A DNA stretch of 14,582 nt. Source: a bacterium (lineage in GTDB: Bacteria > Patescibacteriota > Minisyncoccia > Phycocordibacterales > PALSA-1337). Position 1 is the stretch's first letter; each line of letters opens with the position of its first letter. The position numbers and the translations under genes are program-made. Below are positions 7,423-13,364 of the stretch, piece by piece. The notes below the pieces were generated by a model that saw only the letters and a list, made by a program, of their open reading frames with translations, did not search any database and was not told the origin of the DNA. The stretch covers positions 1-14,582 of the forward strand of contig JAUSHF010000052.1 in assembly GCA_030648705.1 (NCBI GenBank). The letters are read 5' to 3'.

Positions 7423-7743
7423 TTAGGGGATTTTGATATTATGATGTTTTGCACCTTCTACACTCAAAACCCAACCCTTACGCAAAAGATTCCTAATGTA
7501 TTTCTTGTCAATCGAATTCATACCACCACGAAGAACAATATCTCTCGTCCTTTGATATGCCCCACTGATCTGACAAGTCTCACCACCCACCGTGACATAA
7601 CCACTAATCAAACCAAAGACCTGTGTCGATAGACTACTTTCACTAATGGCATGTTTGTAAGTAAGTATAGGTAAATTAGTCCCGCCAATATATAGAAGAT
7701 TTGCTGGCGCAAAAAGTATCGCAGTGATTTTTATTTTCTTCAT
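7423..7743 (-). CDS. Orphan hypothetical protein, 106 aa
   Basis: I recognise no family. The first ~25 residues are basic then hydrophobic (MKKIKITAILFAPANLLYIGG), which may be a weak signal or membrane-associated segment. The middle is rich in Ser, Thr and Gly, and the end is basic (KKYIRNLLRKGW...HHNIKIP). One Cys is present. The gene has a near-consensus promoter 27 nt upstream and a predicted 19-nt leader with GAAAGG. G+C content is higher than in the long neighbours. A hairpin terminator follows the stop. The expression signals argue that it is real although it lacks known relatives. Confidence 0.5.
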   Translation of the reverse strand: MKKIKITAILFAPANLLYIGGTNLPILTYKHAISESSLSTQVFGLISGYVTVGGETCQISGAYQRTRDIVLRGGMNSIDKKYIRNLLRKGWVLSVEGAKHHNIKIP

Positions 7744-7769
7744 ACTGAACTTTTCCTTTCTCTGATTTG

Positions 7770-7798
7770 AATATACTCTATATCTAGTTCTGGGTCAA
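7770..7798 (-). promoter_or_regulatory. Near-consensus promoter of the 106-aa orphan gene
   Basis: On the minus strand TTGACC (7798-7793), 17 bp, TATATT (7775-7770). The predicted start near 7763 gives a leader GAGAAAGGAAAAGTTCAGT before the ATG. GAAAGG is 11 nt from the ATG, longer than an ideal SD spacing. Confidence 0.65.
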
Positions 7799-7829
7799 AT
7801 AATTCGATAATTCGAATGTTCGATTATTT
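7797..7829. repeat. AT-rich inverted repeat between two minus-strand genes
   Basis: AAATAA plus TCGA (7797-7807, one bulged T) pairs with TCGATTATTT (7820-7829), with a 12-nt loop holding ATTCGAAT. It overlaps the stop codon of the zinc-ribbon gene and the -35 box of the next gene, so it could be a weak terminator or an operator. Confidence 0.45.
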
Positions 7830-7994
7830 ACCTTCATCTACTATCTCCGTCTCCACCTTCCCCTCATTTATATTCTTAACTTCTAAAGTGACCCCGCACA
7901 TCTGACATTCGATAACATTACCGACCTCTAAATTTGGATATTTCGACAAATCAACTTCATTTTTACACTCTGGACATACGCAATTTTTATTCAT
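7824..7994 (-). CDS. LysW-like small zinc-ribbon protein, 56 aa
   Basis: The reading frame begins at ATG (7994-7992) and ends at TAA (7826-7824). The protein starts MNKNCVCPECKNEVDL and continues with a second knuckle CQMCG and VTLEV. The order CPEC, E-V-D-L, E-V-G, then C-x-x-C-G and LEV, plus an acidic tail, matches LysW, the amino-group carrier protein of lysine/arginine synthesis, in both length and layout. The C-terminal EDWGE of true LysW, whose last Glu carries the substrate, is missing; the tail here ends IVDEGK. It is therefore a zinc ribbon of the LysW type, perhaps with another job. It is divergent from the PLP enzyme, sharing a 94-nt AT-rich gap. No SD precedes the ATG. Confidence 0.72.
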   Translation of the reverse strand: MNKNCVCPECKNEVDLSKYPNLEVGNVIECQMCGVTLEVKNINEGKVETEIVDEGK

Positions 7995-8058
7995 AAATTT
8001 TTTAATTAATTTTTAATTTTTTTAAACTTCAAACATATTAACACTTTCGATTATTTGT

Positions 8059-8064
8059 ATTATA
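8059..8064 (-). promoter_or_regulatory. Possible -10 box for the LysW-like gene
   Basis: A perfect TATAAT reads on the minus strand at 8064-8059 with no clear -35. It would give an A/T-only leader of about 58 nt. The box lies close to the divergent PLP promoter, so the two genes may share control. Confidence 0.3.
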
Positions 8065-8074
8065 CCTAAAAAAA

Positions 8075-8080
8075 GATAAT
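8075..8080 (+). promoter_or_regulatory. -10 box of the PLP enzyme gene, leaderless type
   Basis: GATAAT at 8075-8080 ends 8 nt before the ATG at 8089, predicting a transcript that begins at the start codon. No convincing -35 and no SD are present. Confidence 0.5.
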
Positions 8081-8088
8081 ATATACAT

Positions 8089-9033
8089 ATGGATATAAAC
8101 AATGTCACACCGACAGAAGAAATGCCTAATTTAGCCTCAAAATACGCTTTAAAAGGCCTTTTCTTTAAGAGAGAGGATAAACACCCATTAGGCTCGCACA
8201 AGGGTCGCTCTTTGCCGCATATGATAGACTCCGCTATTATTTCAACACCCGAAGGTCAGAAAATATCCTTCGCCATATCCTCTTCCGGAAATGCGGGTAT
8301 CGCTTCTGCTAAATACATATCTGAATTAAATAAGACTAGAGATCTGGACCAGAAAATCAACCTTGAAATATTCGTAGGAAAAAACATCGAATCAGAAAAG
8401 AAAAATATTTTAATGAATACAGAGAAAAGTGATCAGGAAAATATCAAGGTAACAGAATCTGTTCGCCCGTTACAATCTCTCTTAGAAAAAGAAAAAATGG
8501 GAGATGAAAAAGCTGGTGTATATTCTCTAAGGCAATCCACTAATCCCCTCGCCCTCGTCGGATATTCTAATCTAGCTAAAGAAATTTCTAAGGTTCCAAA
8601 TCTTAGCGCTGTGTTTATAGCCGTATCATCAGGTACATCAGCTTTAGGTATAGCAAATGAATTTAATAATTTAGGAAATAAAGCAGAAATTCATATTGTT
8701 CAAACGGTAAGCTGTCATCCTATAGCTAAAGAATTTGATAAAGACTTTTCTCAAAACATTTCTGAGAAGACGTTTGAAAAATCAGAAGCAAAAGCAATAG
8801 TAGATAAAGTAGCTTTCAGAAAAGATGACTTAATAAAAGCGGTGAAAAGAAGTGGTGGTTCAGGCTGGATTCCAAATGAAAAACAAATCAAAGAAGCCCG
8901 AGAATTACTCTCTAAAGAGCTCGACACCGAAGTAAACGCGAATATGGCATTATCTTTTGCTGGACTATTGAAGGCGATATCTTCTGGTAAAGAATGGACA
9001 GGAAATATTCTCTGTATCATATCTGGAAGATAG
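8089..9033 (+). CDS. Fold-type-II PLP-dependent enzyme (threonine synthase / cysteine synthase-like)
   Basis: The 314-aa protein has the layout of the tryptophan-synthase-beta superfamily. The N-terminal FKREDKHPLGSHKGR (26-40) contains the Lys (38) expected to bind PLP, as in the SFKDR motif of threonine synthase. SSSGNAGIA (64-72) is the substrate-carboxylate/PLP loop, TNPLALVGYSNLAKEI (151-166) is typical of threonine synthase and related lyases, and VSSGTSALG (179-187) is the phosphate-binding loop. It is short compared with threonine synthase (350-480 aa) and has no N-terminal zinc or ACT domain. The exact reaction cannot be read from sequence. It is divergent from the LysW-like gene. 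Convergent with the MurD-like gene over a 40-nt gap holding only a palindromic A/T run (9041-9053). Confidence 0.85.
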   Translation: MDINNVTPTEEMPNLASKYALKGLFFKREDKHPLGSHKGRSLPHMIDSAIISTPEGQKISFAISSSGNAGIASAKYISELNKTRDLDQKINLEIFVGKNIESEKKNILMNTEKSDQENIKVTESVRPLQSLLEKEKMGDEKAGVYSLRQSTNPLALVGYSNLAKEISKVPNLSAVFIAVSSGTSALGIANEFNNLGNKAEIHIVQTVSCHPIAKEFDKDFSQNISEKTFEKSEAKAIVDKVAFRKDDLIKAVKRSGGSGWIPNEKQIKEARELLSKELDTEVNANMALSFAGLLKAISSGKEWTGNILCIISGR

Positions 9034-9073
9034 ATGATCCAAAAAATTTTTTTAATTTAAGAAAAATCGTAGC

Positions 9074-10087
9074 TTACAATTTCCTGAGTGCCTCTAAAAA
9101 CTTTTCGCTTCTCTCATCTCTATTGCCACATACGCGATTTGTACAGAATCCTGGGCTGAAAATTACTACATCACCCTTTCCCGCTCTATCATGCGCTTTC
9201 GCGACAGCATCTTTAACATCTTCGGCATATATAGACACTATGTCATCTCTATTTAGTATATTTTTATATATTTTCTGACTCCCACTACCAGGAATTACCA
9301 CGAATGTATGACAGTACTGCACAAGCTTTTCTATTTGAATTTCTGAATCATAGTCATTTTCATTCCCTCCAAATATTAACACTGCATTTTTATAATTCGA
9401 CACATAAGGTAATGCTACGGATAGTGCCATGAAGCATTCTGAATGTGCATCATTTACATACGACACTTCTTTAATCTTTTTTATGTATTCCAATCTACCA
9501 GGCAAACCCTTAAAATCAGATAAAGTATTTATAATAGTCTGATGAGGAATTTCAAATATTTCTGCCACTCTAACCGCCAAAGAGATATCTTCTCTAAAGT
9601 GATAAGAAAGATCCGATAGTTTCAAACCTTTAGGTAAAATACCCACCCCCGTCCTAATCATTTTTCCATGAATAGACTCCTTAATCTCCTTTTTAATTTG
9701 ATCTATAGCATCATCTGTACCTATTACATAATTCGTATAAGTAAGATTCTTTAAGAGATTCTTATATGGTTTAATATCTACTATATTTGTAAATACAGAT
9801 ATATGCGGAATGATACCGGATTTATCTAACTCCTCCATATATTCAGCATCTATCTTTGTAATGATAATATTATCTCTTCTAATATCTTTAAGATAGGATT
9901 CAAATAAATCTTCTCTACTTAAATCCACAACCATAAACTTCCCCCCTACTGTATCCTTAGCATTCTTAAAAATCTGTACTAAAGCGGATAAAGTAGTACT
10001 CTTTCCACAAACACCCATTACACCCACTAAAGTTATTGGCGGTAATTTCCTGAGAAACTCTGTAAGTGTAATAGGTTTATCATTCAT
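9074..10087 (-). CDS. MurD-like Mur ligase lacking the N-terminal domain
   Basis: The C-terminal two thirds of a MurD-type ligase are clear: ATP loop GVMGVCGKSTT (22-32), FKGLPGRLEYI (192-202, cf. FKGLPHRLE of MurD), VNDAHSE (211-217, cf. NDSKATN), FSPGF (310-314) and NRDERSEKF (322-330). The usual N-terminal UDP-MurNAc-binding domain is absent: only about 20 residues precede the P-loop, and the total is 337 aa against about 450. In the central domain the DH(M/L)DR-type metal/carbamyl-lysine region is not recognisable (VFTNIVDIKPY, 98-108). It may need a partner, use another substrate, or have become regulatory. Its ATG overlaps the preceding gene by 8 nt (ATGAATGA), so it is coupled to the radC operon. 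Confidence 0.75.
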   Translation of the reverse strand: MNDKPITLTEFLRKLPPITLVGVMGVCGKSTTLSALVQIFKNAKDTVGGKFMVVDLSREDLFESYLKDIRRDNIIITKIDAEYMEELDKSGIIPHISVFTNIVDIKPYKNLLKNLTYTNYVIGTDDAIDQIKKEIKESIHGKMIRTGVGILPKGLKLSDLSYHFREDISLAVRVAEIFEIPHQTIINTLSDFKGLPGRLEYIKKIKEVSYVNDAHSECFMALSVALPYVSNYKNAVLIFGGNENDYDSEIQIEKLVQYCHTFVVIPGSGSQKIYKNILNRDDIVSIYAEDVKDAVAKAHDRAGKGDVVIFSPGFCTNRVCGNRDERSEKFLEALRKL

Positions 10088-10358
10088 CTTTACTACAATT
10101 TAATAATAACTGGACTTTTATAATTTCTTCGAGTAAATTTCGTAATTTAATCGGAGTTTCTTCATCGCATTCATTTGAAGACATAAAAGAATTAAGTCTA
10201 CCCATCAGCATGATATGTATGTCTTTTTTATAATTCTCTAATACACTTCCCCTCGGATAATCTGCTACAAATCCATATACTGAACCTGTACAGTCATATG
10301 TCTTTAAACTCTCAATACTATAAGATAAATCTTTTTTATCAATCATCATATTTTGCAT
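10080..10358 (-). CDS. Hypothetical protein, 92 aa, in the radC operon
   Basis: No family is recognised. The protein appears mixed alpha/beta at the start (ESLKTYDCTGSVYGFVADYPRG) and helical after about residue 40 with a Leu-rich end (RNLLEEIIKVQLLLN). There is no signal peptide or membrane segment. It overlaps radC by 20 nt upstream and the MurD-like gene by 8 nt downstream; such tight packing supports real translation. Met4 or Met5 could be the start instead, still overlapping radC. The context gives no clear function. Confidence 0.65.
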   Translation of the reverse strand: MQNMMIDKKDLSYSIESLKTYDCTGSVYGFVADYPRGSVLENYKKDIHIMLMGRLNSFMSSNECDEETPIKLRNLLEEIIKVQLLLNCSKDE

Positions 10359-11085
10359 TAATACTAATAAATCCTTCCTTAGCTACTATTACATGATCTA
10401 ATAGATGTATACCTATAATCTTACCCGCTTTAATTAACTGTTCTGTGATCTCTAAATCTTTATCGCTAGGACTAGCTACACCCGATGGATGATTATGAGC
10501 CAGAATCATAGCCACAGCTCCGTACTCTATAGCAGGACGAAATACTTCTCTAGGATGTACTATATTAGAGTTTATAGTACCCATAGATATCACTTCATCA
10601 TGAATAACTTTATTATGAGTATTTAAATATATTCCCCTAAGCTGTTCTTTAGGCAAAGAACGCATATCCTTTAAATACTCGTATACATCGTTCGCATTAC
10701 GTATAGTAGCTAATCCACCCTCCTGACGTTTATAGAACCTCCTACCAAGCTCACCGCAAGCTACTATCTGACAAGCTTTCGTAATAGGAATATCTAAATT
10801 CTTAGATAGCGTATTAGCGTTAACTTCTGATATTATACTCTTCTCACCATACTCCTTCATAATCCTAGCTGACATTTCTAAGACACCCTCAGTCTTAGTG
10901 CCAGTCCCTAAGATTACGGCTAATAATTCACTGGTAGATAATATAGTCGGGCCGTGTTCGAGCATCTTCTCCCGAGGTCTATCATCTGTAGGCAAATCTC
11001 TAATCTTCAATATGTACTGTTTACTCTTATTAGAAGTAAAAAGTAGATCACTATCTCTAAGTACGTACTTTTGTATTTGTTCCAT
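10339..11085 (-). CDS. radC: RadC/MPN-domain (JAMM) protein
   Basis: RadC-family proteins carry a JAMM metalloprotease-like fold; the early link with radiation repair is doubtful and the physiological role is unsettled. The metal motif HNHPSG followed by D at the right distance (His197, His199, Asp210) is intact, with the helix-hairpin-helix-like N-terminal region LSTSELLAVILGTGTK. Start choice: an upstream in-frame ATG at 11115 exists, but a perfect TATAAT (11100-11095) lies between it and the ATG at 11085, so only the latter can be on the transcript; it gives 248 aa beginning MEQIQKYV. It heads an operon with the 92-aa gene and the MurD-like ligase. The promoter predicts a leader of only 2-3 nt. 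Confidence 0.93.
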   Translation of the reverse strand: MEQIQKYVLRDSDLLFTSNKSKQYILKIRDLPTDDRPREKMLEHGPTILSTSELLAVILGTGTKTEGVLEMSARIMKEYGEKSIISEVNANTLSKNLDIPITKACQIVACGELGRRFYKRQEGGLATIRNANDVYEYLKDMRSLPKEQLRGIYLNTHNKVIHDEVISMGTINSNIVHPREVFRPAIEYGAVAMILAHNHPSGVASPSDKDLEITEQLIKAGKIIGIHLLDHVIVAKEGFISINAKYDD

Positions 11086-11094
11086 GGTGATACT

Positions 11095-11103
11095 ATTATA
11101 CCA
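11095..11103 (-). promoter_or_regulatory. Extended -10 promoter of radC, leaderless type
   Basis: On the minus strand TGGTATAAT is a perfect extended -10 element ending 9 nt before the ATG at 11085. The -35 region is weak (TTTCCG at 17-bp spacing). Confidence 0.7.
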
Positions 11104-11116
11104 GTGACATATCACT
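11103..11116. promoter_or_regulatory. Inverted repeat next to the radC -10 box, possible operator
   Basis: AGTGA (11103-11107) and TCACT (11112-11116) form a 5-bp palindrome around CATA. It sits in the -35/-10 spacer of the radC promoter, where a repressor would block RNA polymerase. The regulator is unknown. Confidence 0.4.
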
Positions 11117-11159
11117 TCGGAAATCCACAGTTCACAAAAACTTCATAAATATTTTATCT

Positions 11160-12578
11160 CTAGATTGTCTCCACATACATCGCATTCGTCTCATTTATCT
11201 TTCCTACTGGAATTCCTGCCACTACTACCACCTTATCTCCCTCTTTTGCTAAACCTTCTTCCTTTAATAATTTTCTAATAACTACAGAAGCTTTATCAAA
11301 AGTCTTAATCATAGGTGTTACCACAGGATAACATCCGTACACTAACATTAATTTTCTAGCATAAGCCTCGTCTGGAATAAGAGCAATGATTTGCTGTATA
11401 GGACGATGACGAGCTATGAAGCGGGCAGTTCTACCCGTAAGAGTTAGAGCCACTACGTATTTTGCCTCTAATTCCTGTGCTGTTCTCACCGCACCACACG
11501 ACACCACGTCACTGACACTATAATAGTCATCTGCGCTATTTATAATTCCTTGAGCAGTAATTTCTTTTTCAATCTTCATAGCGATCTTAGACATCATAGT
11601 AACAGCTTCCACAGGATACTGACCTAGAGTAGTTTCTTCTGAAAGCATGATCGCATCTGTACCGTCCAATATAGCATTAGCCACATCTGATACTTCAGCT
11701 CTAGTAGGAACAGGACTCTTAATCATAGACTCTAGCATCTGTGTAGCCACAATAATAGGCTTTCCATAAGCGTGTGCTTTAGATATCAAAGTCTTTTGAA
11801 CTAATGGTACATCTTCTGCTGGTATTTCTATAGCCAAGTCTCCTCTAGCTACCATAAGTACATCCGCTTGTTCTAAAATATCATCAATGTTTTCTAAAGC
11901 TTCTGGAGTTTCTATCTTAGCAACTATTTTAGCTTCAGAATTTGCTTTCTTGAGTATAGCTCTCAATTCTTTAATATCATCCGACTTTCTAACGAAAGAT
12001 AGGGCAATAAAATCAACTTCGTTTTTTATACCGAATTCTAAATCTTTTCTATCTTTTTCTGTAATGGAGCTGATGGATAGATTTGCTCCTGGAAGATTCA
12101 CGCCTCTTCTACTCTTTATATCTCCTCCGATAATAACTTTACAAATAACATCCTTTCCTTTAATAGAAGTAACTTCTAATTTCTTTGTACCATCGTGAAG
12201 CATTATCAAACCACCAATCTTAACTTCTTTGGGTAATAGAGGATAATTTACAAATACTCTCTTTTCATTTCCGACAACTCCTTCTTCTGTAGTTAATATA
12301 AAAGTTTCTCCTGCCTTAAGAGTAATCATTCCATTCTCAAATTCACCAATTCTAATTTTTGGACCTCCCAAATCCTGCATTACAGCTACCATCTTACCTG
12401 TTTTCTTCGTAGCTTCTTTAAGATTCTCTATTCTATTCTGATGTTCCGCGAAATCTCCATGAGAAAAGTTTAAACGCATAACGTTCATTCCTGCATCTAT
12501 TAACTTTATCATTGAGTCCACTTTTTCTGTGACTGGACCTATAGTACAAACAATCTTGGTTTTTTTTCCTAATTTCAT
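11160..12578 (-). CDS. pyk: Pyruvate kinase
   Basis: This glycolytic enzyme transfers phosphate from phosphoenolpyruvate to ADP, giving pyruvate and ATP in the cytoplasm. The protein has 472 aa, full family length. Motifs include TKIVCTIGP (7-15), MRLNFSHGDF (34-43), DLGGPKIRIG, the catalytic-lysine region VAKIETPEALENIDDIL, ARGDLAIEIP (Ala where most have Gly), VATQMLESM and TRAEVSDVANAILDGTDAIMLSEETT. The C-terminal allosteric domain is present; the extra PEP-utilising domain of Bacillus is absent. It lies 55 nt downstream of tRNA-Ile on the same strand and could be co-transcribed. The leader is almost pure A/T with no SD. The stop lies about 75 nt before the radC start, with no clear terminator between. 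Confidence 0.97.
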   Translation of the reverse strand: MKLGKKTKIVCTIGPVTEKVDSMIKLIDAGMNVMRLNFSHGDFAEHQNRIENLKEATKKTGKMVAVMQDLGGPKIRIGEFENGMITLKAGETFILTTEEGVVGNEKRVFVNYPLLPKEVKIGGLIMLHDGTKKLEVTSIKGKDVICKVIIGGDIKSRRGVNLPGANLSISSITEKDRKDLEFGIKNEVDFIALSFVRKSDDIKELRAILKKANSEAKIVAKIETPEALENIDDILEQADVLMVARGDLAIEIPAEDVPLVQKTLISKAHAYGKPIIVATQMLESMIKSPVPTRAEVSDVANAILDGTDAIMLSEETTLGQYPVEAVTMMSKIAMKIEKEITAQGIINSADDYYSVSDVVSCGAVRTAQELEAKYVVALTLTGRTARFIARHRPIQQIIALIPDEAYARKLMLVYGCYPVVTPMIKTFDKASVVIRKLLKEEGLAKEGDKVVVVAGIPVGKINETNAMYVETI

Positions 12579-12633
12579 AATATTTAAAATAAATAATAAA
12601 TACGTTTTTTATATTTTATATAATCGTATCTAG

Positions 12634-12706
12634 TGCGCGCGCCAGGATTCGAACCTGGGACCCTACGAGTATCAGTCGTATGCTCTACCAACTGAGCTAC
12701 GCGCGC
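12634..12706 (-). tRNA. tRNA-Ile (anticodon GAT)
   Basis: The 73-nt cloverleaf folds with a GC-only acceptor stem (GCGCGCG/CGCGCGC, discriminator A), D-arm GCTC-AGTTGGTA-GAGC, anticodon stem TACGA/TCGTA with loop CTGATAC (anticodon GAT), variable loop GGGTC, and T-arm CCAGG-TTCGAAT-CCTGG. CCA is not encoded; the bases after the discriminator are CTA, so a CCA-adding enzyme is needed. tRNA-Ile(GAT) usually sits in the 16S-23S spacer; here it is separate, about 660 nt downstream of the 16S 3' end behind a terminator. Confidence 0.97.
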
Positions 12707-12709
12707 ATA

Positions 12710-12735
12710 ATATATATAAACCATATATATAAACC
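12710..12735. repeat. Perfect 13-bp tandem repeat upstream of tRNA-Ile
   Basis: ATATATATAAACC occurs twice without a gap (12710-12722, 12723-12735). On the tRNA strand each copy offers a TATATA -10-like box. The proximal box is too close to the tRNA 5' end, so the distal copy is the likelier promoter. Confidence 0.8.
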
Positions 12736-12830
12736 CCTACCAACTATTAATAAGCTGTTTAAAACTTATGTAAGTGTCACTATATCAAAAAAAGTCTTTA
12801 AGAGCAAACAAAAACTATAAAAACTAGCCC

Positions 12831-12868
12831 AACAAAAAGCGCTGGCAGAATTTCTTCTACACAGCGCT
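12831..12868 (-). terminator. Rho-independent terminator of the 53-aa gene
   Basis: On the minus strand AGCGCTG pairs with CAGCGCT (7 bp), an inner 6-bp helix GTAGAA/TTCTGC follows a single bulge, and the loop is GAAA. Five T's and a T-rich region follow. It lies 23 nt after the small gene's stop. From here to the tandem repeat by the tRNA (about 12736-12830) I see no gene. Confidence 0.85.
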
Positions 12869-12891
12869 CTTACGATCTCTTCTTTTCCACC

Positions 12892-13053
12892 CTAGCGATC
12901 AAACAGACGCCAGAAAGTGTGGGCGAAGAGACAGTACGATAGAACACCGATCACAATCAGAATCGGAATGAGGACAGATGGTTTCTTAATCCATCGATCA
13001 GCTTTCGTTTCCCGACAGTAAACGGATTCAACTTCGGTATGGTGATTTTTCAT
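12892..13053 (-). CDS. Small single-pass membrane protein, 53 aa, orphan
   Basis: The frame begins at ATG (13053) and ends at TAG (12894-12892). The N-terminal 25 residues are polar and charged (MKNHHTEVESVYCRETKADR); residues about 27-47 form one hydrophobic helix (VLIPILIVIGVLSYCLF) and the end is basic (WRLFDR). Cys13 lies before the helix. I know no family. A fully consensus-like promoter (TTGACT-17-TATAAT) starts 28 nt upstream and a strong terminator follows 23 nt after the stop, so this is a dedicated single-gene unit. The leader carries GGAAAGG about 13 nt from the ATG. G+C is higher than in the long genes. A non-coding RNA is a possible alternative, but the clean membrane helix favours a protein. 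Confidence 0.65.
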   Translation of the reverse strand: MKNHHTEVESVYCRETKADRWIKKPSVLIPILIVIGVLSYCLFAHTFWRLFDR

Positions 13054-13080
13054 AGTTCGGATTTAACCTTTCCGACTAAT

Positions 13081-13109
13081 ATTATATATCAGTTATAAAA
13101 CTAAGTCAA
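13081..13109 (-). promoter_or_regulatory. Consensus-like promoter of the 53-aa gene
   Basis: TTGACT (13109-13104), exactly 17 bp, TATAAT (13086-13081) on the minus strand: the best promoter in the window. Predicted start near 13074 gives a 20-nt leader beginning GGAAAGG. Confidence 0.85.
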
Positions 13110-13124
13110 TAGCTCAAATAATCA

Positions 13125-13156
13125 TTAAAAAACCGCCTTTTACGGCGGTTTTTTAA
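13125..13156. terminator. Terminator of the 16S transcription unit
   Basis: A 13-bp stem, TTAAAAAACCGCC with GGCGGTTTTTTAA, encloses a 6-nt loop. T-runs follow on both strands, so it can act in both directions; on the minus strand it ends the 16S transcript about 210 nt after the mature 3' end. Confidence 0.9.
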
Positions 13157-13212
13157 TGTTGATTTACAGTATTGAATATGCAACTTAATCCTTTATTTTG
13201 TTCCATTCACCC

Positions 13213-13355
13213 CATGAGCTTTACTTAAGTAAAAGCCCATGTTTTGCCGATGATCACCATCGGCCGAGAACTGTTTTTTAGGATGTATACAGTCATCATC
13301 CTATATACTAGGTATATAATCGACTCACTAAGTATCTGCACCGAAGTGCAAATAC
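13213..13355 (-). other. 16S trailer with five successive stem-loops
   Basis: Between 16S and its terminator there is no gene but a run of hairpins: 13332-13355 (10-bp stem, UUCG tetraloop on the RNA strand), 13302-13318 (7 bp, TATATAC/GTATATA), 13280-13302 (AGGATG/CATCCT), 13246-13264 (7 bp, GCCGATG/CATCGGC) and 13213-13241 (long imperfect stem centred on ACTTAAGT). The second and third overlap and cannot both be complete. They are likely rRNA processing or stability elements. The bases 13157-13212 hold nothing I can name. Confidence 0.6.
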
Positions 13356-13364
13356 GTTTTTTTC

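Noticed and set aside
7797..7829. SOS/LexA-type box in the ATTCGAAT-containing inverted repeat
   Set aside because: It does not match the GAACnnnnGTTC or CTGT-ACAG patterns; only an ordinary AT-rich palindrome is visible.
8994..9278. Plus-strand frame 8994-9278 bridging the PLP and MurD-like genes
   Set aside because: It overlaps two well-supported genes in other frames and is Ser/Phe-rich without motifs or promoter.
11086..11115. Longer radC start at 11115 (ten extra residues)
   Set aside because: A perfect extended -10 box lies between this ATG and the one at 11085, so the upstream ATG would be outside the transcript, and the extra residues are not RadC-like.
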